The notes beneath the pieces were generated by a model that had not been told where the DNA came from, did no database searches, and saw nothing but the letters and a program-made list of their open reading frames with translations. Of a stretch of 9,287 nt of DNA, positions 5,982 to 9,287 are shown piece by piece. Every line of letters starts with the position of its first letter. Positions within the stretch are counted from its first letter, which is position 1. This DNA is from Syntrophaceae bacterium UBA2210 (GTDB lineage Bacteria > Desulfobacterota > Syntrophia > Syntrophales > UBA2210): assembly GCA_002327865.1 (NCBI GenBank), contig DCUQ01000052.1, forward strand, positions 1-9,287, read 5' to 3'. The position numbers and the translations under genes were made by a program.

Positions 5982-6897
5982 GTTGCTTTACCCCAGGAAT
6001 GGCTTTATTTTCAATGTGTTGTATGGTAATTGTTTCCACCCTGTCCCGTACCTGCGTACCTTCTGAAACACGAGGACTTTGCAGGCGGCCCACGATTTCA
6101 AGACATGCTTCATCGATGGTCAGGATATCTGTCCGGATGTTTTCGCCTTTCTGTCTTAAACGCCACGCGAGTTCTGTGGCGACGGGAATATCCAGTTTCA
6201 GCGCTTTAATTCTTTCAACGGTGCCGAACACTTCCTTCGGCGATCCTGTGAACGCTATGCGCCCGTGGTTCATTACGATAATATTTCCCGCGTTTACGAT
6301 TTCGTCCATATTGTGTGTAATATGAATAATGCCGATTCCGGATTTGTTGATTTTCTCTATGATCGACAACACGCGTTTACGGCTCGATGGGTCAAGATAG
6401 GAAGTAGGCTCATCGAATATAATGTATCGCGGTTTCATGGCAAGAATTCCGGCTATCGATACGAGGCGTTTTTCTCCTCCGGAGAGTGTGTAGGGCTGAC
6501 GTTGGGAGTAACCGTACAGTCCCATCATGGCGAGACTTTCATCGACCCTCTTCCTTATCTCCACGGATGGCAGTTCCAGATTTCCAGGGCCGAAAGCGAT
6601 ATCCTCTTCTACGGTCATTCCGATAATCTGATTGTCGGGGTTCTGAAAGACCATTCCGACTCTGCGCCTGATCTCACCTGCACAGGATTCGTCATCGGTA
6701 TTCATTCCATCGACGGTTACCCGGCCGTCCACGGGATAGAGCAGGGCATTGAGATGCTGGACCAGCGTGGTTTTCCCGCATCCGTTCGGACCGATGATTC
6801 CAACGTATGCTCCATCATCTATCGTCATGTTGATCCGGTTCAGTACCGGTTCATCCGAAGGGTTGTATCTGAATGTTACATCTTCTAATATAATCAT
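5974..6897 (-). CDS. ecfA: ECF transporter ATP-binding protein EcfA (BioM-type)
   Basis: A 307-aa ABC ATPase. Walker A GPNGCGKTT is at 36-44, the Q-loop FQNPDNQIIG at 84-93, signature LSGGEKR at 138-144, Walker B YIIFDEP at 158-164, D-loop SYLDP at 166-170 and switch His H195. The Q-loop sequence and the IIGMTVEEDIAFGPGNL segment are typical of CbiO/EcfA rather than of importers with periplasmic binding proteins. Only one ATPase gene is present, so a homodimer is expected, as in BioM. It is longer than compact BioM proteins, with a C-terminal extension (about 230-307) resembling EcfA/CbiO tails. The ATG at 6897 is one base from the bioY stop. It powers biotin import through EcfT and BioY. Confidence 0.94.
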   Translation of the reverse strand: MIILEDVTFRYNPSDEPVLNRINMTIDDGAYVGIIGPNGCGKTTLVQHLNALLYPVDGRVTVDGMNTDDESCAGEIRRRVGMVFQNPDNQIIGMTVEEDIAFGPGNLELPSVEIRKRVDESLAMMGLYGYSQRQPYTLSGGEKRLVSIAGILAMKPRYIIFDEPTSYLDPSSRKRVLSIIEKINKSGIGIIHITHNMDEIVNAGNIIVMNHGRIAFTGSPKEVFGTVERIKALKLDIPVATELAWRLRQKGENIRTDILTIDEACLEIVGRLQSPRVSEGTQVRDRVETITIQHIENKAIPGVKQHA

Positions 6898-6898
6898 G

Positions 6899-7444
6899 TT
6901 AAATCTTCTTAATTTGTATTCTGCTCCTGATCCTGGCTATCAGAAGTGTCGCCGCAATAATTTTTACGGCATCCCCTGCCAGGAAGGGAATTATGCCGAC
7001 GGCGATCACCTTTTTCAAGCTGAGCTGTGCCACGACCGCCAGTTGTGAAGCCCCGCAGATATAGAGTACGATAGTTGCCACTACCAGCGAAAGGGCTATC
7101 CATATATGGCCGGATCGTTTCCCCGACTCCATCATTTTCCCGATAACATATGCACCGATGACGAATCCTACAAGATACCCGCCGGTCGGCCCCAGGAGAA
7201 CGCCAAGGCCCGCCTTTCCGCCGGCAAAAACCGGCAGACCTATTACGCCGAGCAGTATATATACGATTTGACTCAGTGCGCCGAGATACCCGCCGAGCAG
7301 GGCGCCCGCAAGATACATGACGAAGGTCTGAAGTGTTATGGGGACCGGAGGTAACGGGATTATAACATAAGCGCCTACCGCTGTCATGGCACCGAACATT
7401 GCGGCATAAGTCATTCCTTGTGTTGAAATGGGTTTTTTTGCCAT
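6899..7444 (-). CDS. bioY: Biotin-specific S component BioY
   Basis: A 181-aa membrane protein with about six helices. BioY motifs are PVPITLQT at 33-40, GLPVFAGG at 69-76, GPTGGY at 85-90 and FLAGDAVK at 154-161. It binds biotin in the cytoplasmic membrane and imports it with the EcfA/EcfT module encoded directly downstream. Length is normal for the family. The ATG at 7444 uses AGGAG, which overlaps the TAG stop of birA 8 bp away, so translation of the two genes is tightly linked. Shared transcription from the BirA-controlled promoter upstream of birA makes uptake responsive to biotin supply. Confidence 0.96.
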   Translation of the reverse strand: MAKKPISTQGMTYAAMFGAMTAVGAYVIIPLPPVPITLQTFVMYLAGALLGGYLGALSQIVYILLGVIGLPVFAGGKAGLGVLLGPTGGYLVGFVIGAYVIGKMMESGKRSGHIWIALSLVVATIVLYICGASQLAVVAQLSLKKVIAVGIIPFLAGDAVKIIAATLLIARIRSRIQIKKI

Positions 7445-7452
7445 ATCGTCTC

Positions 7453-8436
7453 CTATGTGTTCAGTAACGTGATGTCTCCTGAGAATATTTTGTGCAGCAT
7501 TCCAGCCGAATCTCGCAGGACCAGAACTCCGTCCTCATCCACGTCGAGGACTTCCCCGTTATGAGACTGATGTACCGCGTCTATCCGCACCTGCCTCCCT
7601 ATAATATCGGAGAGTTCTTTCCACCGTTTCAAAACGGGGGCGAATCCGGATTTGCTGAAGAGTTCATAATAGCGTTCAAACCATTCCAGATAAGCCTTTA
7701 GAATGCGTATTCTTGAAAATGGCCTTCCCGTTTCAAGCATGATCGAAGTAGCCGTATCGCTGATATCCGCGGGGAAAAGATCGTGCGGAATATTAACATT
7801 TAATCCCATGCCTATTATGACGTATTCGATCTTATCCATCTCGGTGCTGACCTCTGTCAGGATACCCGCAAGTTTTCTTCCGCGTACCATGATATCGTTC
7901 GGCCACTTTATCCGTATGTCCAGAGATGTCGAGGAAATCAACGCTTCGGCAGCCGCTACGGCCGTCATAAGGGTTAGTTTCGGCGATTCACTGGGGGGCA
8001 GCACGGGCCGTAATATGATAGAGACGTAAATGCCTTTTCCTCCGGGGGAGAACCAGTTCCTGCCCCGTCTTCCTTTGCCCAGTTGCTGTGTTTCCGCTAT
8101 AACTACGGTGCCTTCCGCACTCCCTTTCTCTGCCAGATGTTTCGCCCTGACATTGGTTGAATCGGCAATGTCCTGATGATAGACCTCTCTTTGTCCTATG
8201 ATTCTGGTATTCAGCCCTTCCTGGATTTCACTTTTAAGCAGTATTTCCGGTACGTCTCTGAGCGAATATCCCTTTCTGCGGGAAGATTCGATTGCGTATC
8301 CTTCCTTTTTCAGCGTGTTAATATGTTTCCAGATCGCCGAACGGGTCATTCCCATCTTCCGGCCCAGAGATTCACCCGAAACCCAATTGTCTCTTTCTTT
8401 CTTTAAGCTGGCGAGCAATTGATCTTTTGCGGCCAT
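7453..8436 (-). CDS. birA: Bifunctional biotin operon repressor / biotin-protein ligase BirA
   Basis: A 327-aa protein that makes biotinyl-AMP, biotinylates carrier proteins and, through its N-terminal domain, represses transcription. Residues 4-60 form a winged helix-turn-helix (SGESLGRKMGMTRSAIWKHI, 20-39, followed by KKEGYAIESSRRKGY). The catalytic core has the biotinyl-AMP loop GKGRRGRNW at 120-128, KWPND at 177-181, GRKLAGILTE at 186-195 and GLNVN at 211-215. A C-terminal SH3-like domain (about 280-327) ends the protein. Presence of the DNA-binding domain and of an operator-like repeat upstream both support a regulator-type BirA. The ATG at 8436 has AAGG at a rather long distance. First gene of the birA-bioY-ecfA-ecfT unit. 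Confidence 0.96.
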   Translation of the reverse strand: MAAKDQLLASLKKERDNWVSGESLGRKMGMTRSAIWKHINTLKKEGYAIESSRRKGYSLRDVPEILLKSEIQEGLNTRIIGQREVYHQDIADSTNVRAKHLAEKGSAEGTVVIAETQQLGKGRRGRNWFSPGGKGIYVSIILRPVLPPSESPKLTLMTAVAAAEALISSTSLDIRIKWPNDIMVRGRKLAGILTEVSTEMDKIEYVIIGMGLNVNIPHDLFPADISDTATSIMLETGRPFSRIRILKAYLEWFERYYELFSKSGFAPVLKRWKELSDIIGRQVRIDAVHQSHNGEVLDVDEDGVLVLRDSAGMLHKIFSGDITLLNT

Positions 8437-8498
8437 TGTTTGTTTTACCTTGAAAGTGTTATTCCCCGGTGCTCTCCCGCGGGCAATATTGTGTGTGC

Positions 8499-8527
8499 CT
8501 CATACTATCTCCGGATCGTAATGTCAA
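8499..8527 (-). promoter_or_regulatory. Sigma-70 promoter of the biotin operon
   Basis: On the minus strand TTGACA (8527-8522, six of six) is followed after 17 bases by TATGAG (8504-8499, four of six to TATAAT). The transcript would begin near 8492, giving a leader of about 55 nt to the birA ATG. The -35 box lies inside the BirA operator half-site, so operator binding should block RNA polymerase. Confidence 0.72.
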
Positions 8528-8550
8528 CCTATATTTCAATGATGGTTGAC
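8523..8550. promoter_or_regulatory. BirA operator
   Basis: GTCAACC (8523-8529) and GGTTGAC (8544-8550) form a perfect 7-bp inverted repeat separated by 14 bases. This matches the architecture of known BirA boxes (TTGTAAACC-N14/15-GGTTTACAA type), with a lineage-specific arm. It lies 87-114 bp upstream of birA and covers the -35 element. BirA loaded with biotinyl-AMP is predicted to dimerise here and repress birA-bioY-ecfA-ecfT. Confidence 0.82.
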
Positions 8551-8715
8551 TGAGTCTTATGGGTTTTCTTCAAGCGGATTTCCGGCAGGGTCGTATAAAA
8601 AAGAAGAAGGGTCGGTCCGGTGTGATGGTTTCGCGATAAAAGCCGTTATGTTGCTTCGTGGTATTATCGTCGAAGGTGTGGGGTAAAAAGATTCCGCCGA
8701 CAGGATTCCAGCTGT

Positions 8716-9186
8716 TCAGCTGTCATGTTGCATTCTCACCGTTAGTACGGGGACTGTGCTTTTCCGAAGGACTTTATCGGCGACACTGCCGAATGCCAAT
8801 CTTGTGATACCATGCCGTCCATGTGTCGACATGGCTACCAGGTTGGCCTCGAATTTAGTTTCTGCCTTAATTATTTCATCACATGGTGAAGTTCCGAAAA
8901 CCACCTCACATTTCACCGGTACTCCCTTGCCTTCGAGACATTCGGCGGCCTTACGCAGGTAGTCCATCGCCTGATCTTTCATTTGATCCAGTTCATCGAC
9001 GGTATAGGGAATCTCAACAGCATCGGCCCCGGTTGTGACAGCATAGGTTAATAGGGTAATTACCTGAAAGAGAGTGACTTCTATCTTACTTTCCAATCCC
9101 AGCAGGGACGTCATTTCCTCGACATGATGCAGGGCGGCTTCACCTAACACGGATCCATCCAGCGGAATGAGTATTTTCTGCGACAT
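8716..9186 (-). CDS. Universal stress protein, UspA family
   Basis: A 156-aa single Usp domain protein, expected in the cytosol. The start at 9186 (MSQKILIPLDGS) is chosen because it follows AAGGAGG by 6 bases; an upstream in-frame ATG would add 11 residues through that site. Family features are the ILIPLDGS first strand (D10 contacts adenine in relatives) and the nucleotide-binding stretch STHG (120-123) followed after nine residues by GSV (133-135), ending VLRKSTVPVLTV. The first Gly of the classic G-x2-G-x9-G(S) motif is Ser, a common variant, so ATP binding remains likely. The role in stress or starvation is general for the family. It is separated from birA by 279 bp and is not part of the biotin unit. 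Confidence 0.93.
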   Translation of the reverse strand: MSQKILIPLDGSVLGEAALHHVEEMTSLLGLESKIEVTLFQVITLLTYAVTTGADAVEIPYTVDELDQMKDQAMDYLRKAAECLEGKGVPVKCEVVFGTSPCDEIIKAETKFEANLVAMSTHGRHGITRLAFGSVADKVLRKSTVPVLTVRMQHDS

Positions 9187-9207
9187 GTTCTGCCTCCTTG
9201 AACTGAA

Positions 9208-9250
9208 CAGCGAGCGCATTACCCGCTGCTTGCGGCGGGGTCAGCGAGCG
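9208..9250. repeat. GC-rich hairpin flanked by 9-bp direct repeats
   Basis: CCCGCTGC (9222-9229) and GCGGCGGG (9232-9239) can pair with one G-U wobble. The hairpin is bracketed by two copies of CAGCGAGCG at 9208-9216 and 9242-9250. It sits between the stress-protein ATG and the dispersed repeat copy 2, in the likely 5' leader. It could be a further repeat element or an RNA structure affecting expression. Confidence 0.5.
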
Positions 9251-9258
9251 AATGAAAA

Positions 9259-9287
9259 ATTCCTTAACAGTCGGAGATTCCCCGCAA
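9259..9287. repeat. Dispersed palindromic repeat, copy 2 (cut by window end)
   Basis: This stretch is identical over 29 bases to 3817-3845 and in the same orientation. The window ends just where the stem's second arm should follow. It lies 73 bp upstream of the stress-protein ATG, a position similar to that of copy 1 relative to its downstream gene. Confidence 0.75.

Noticed and set aside
6265..6888. Plus-strand 207-aa open frame opposite the ECF ATPase gene
   Set aside because: It is a long antisense frame without recognisable motifs; the minus strand carries every ABC ATPase motif in order.
8685..8724. Hairpin CAGCT-GTTC-AGCTG at the end of the stress-protein gene, followed by TTTTT as a possible terminator
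   Set aside because: The stem is only 5 bp, overlaps the stop codon, and the T-run lies about 20 bases away, so it is not a convincing intrinsic terminator.

Overview
The window reads as chromosomal DNA of an anaerobic bacterium, most likely a Desulfobacterota (deltaproteobacterial, sulfate-reducer or syntroph-like) lineage. This is inferred from a cluster resembling the orange-protein (orp) locus of Desulfovibrio, from iron-sulfur MinD-type ATPases, and from a sigma-54 promoter. Every convincing gene lies on the minus strand, so the window is read from right to left. No rRNA, tRNA, CRISPR array, transposase or phage gene was seen, and no stretch over 300 bases lacks a gene.

Right part (about 8716-9287): a universal stress protein gene, preceded by a GC-rich hairpin and by one copy of a repeat that recurs near 3.8 kb. 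Middle-right (5196-8550): a tightly packed biotin unit birA-bioY-ecfA-ecfT. BirA is a biotin-protein ligase with an N-terminal DNA-binding domain. BioY, the ATPase and the transmembrane partner form an ECF-type biotin importer. Upstream of birA is a clear inverted repeat GTCAACC-N14-GGTTGAC, whose promoter-proximal half contains a perfect TTGACA -35 box. BirA is therefore predicted to repress its own ligase/uptake operon when biotin is plentiful.

Left part (1-5175): an orp-like cluster. In transcription order it holds a NifB/NifX-type protein (138 aa), an orange-protein homologue (121 aa, start overlapping the previous stop by ATGA), two small Gly-rich DUF5320 proteins (74 and 130 aa), a NifX domain fused to a two-cluster ferredoxin (245 aa), two MinD-superfamily ATPases with inserted ferredoxin domains (290 and 292 aa), and a DUF89-family metal-dependent phosphatase cut by the window edge. 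The first gene has a near-perfect sigma-54 promoter (TGGCAC-N5-TTGCG). About 117 and 150 bp upstream of its predicted start are two related 16-bp palindromes that look like enhancer-binding-protein sites.

The cluster probably assembles or carries a metal-sulfur (Mo/Cu-type) cofactor, with the ATPases and ferredoxin domains as scaffold or electron partners. The physiological role of such clusters is poorly defined. The DUF5320 proteins, the Gly/Cys linker and the DUF89 phosphatase are the least understood parts. A hairpin after the second DUF5320 gene and a repeat/hairpin between the two DUF5320 genes may split the cluster into sub-operons.
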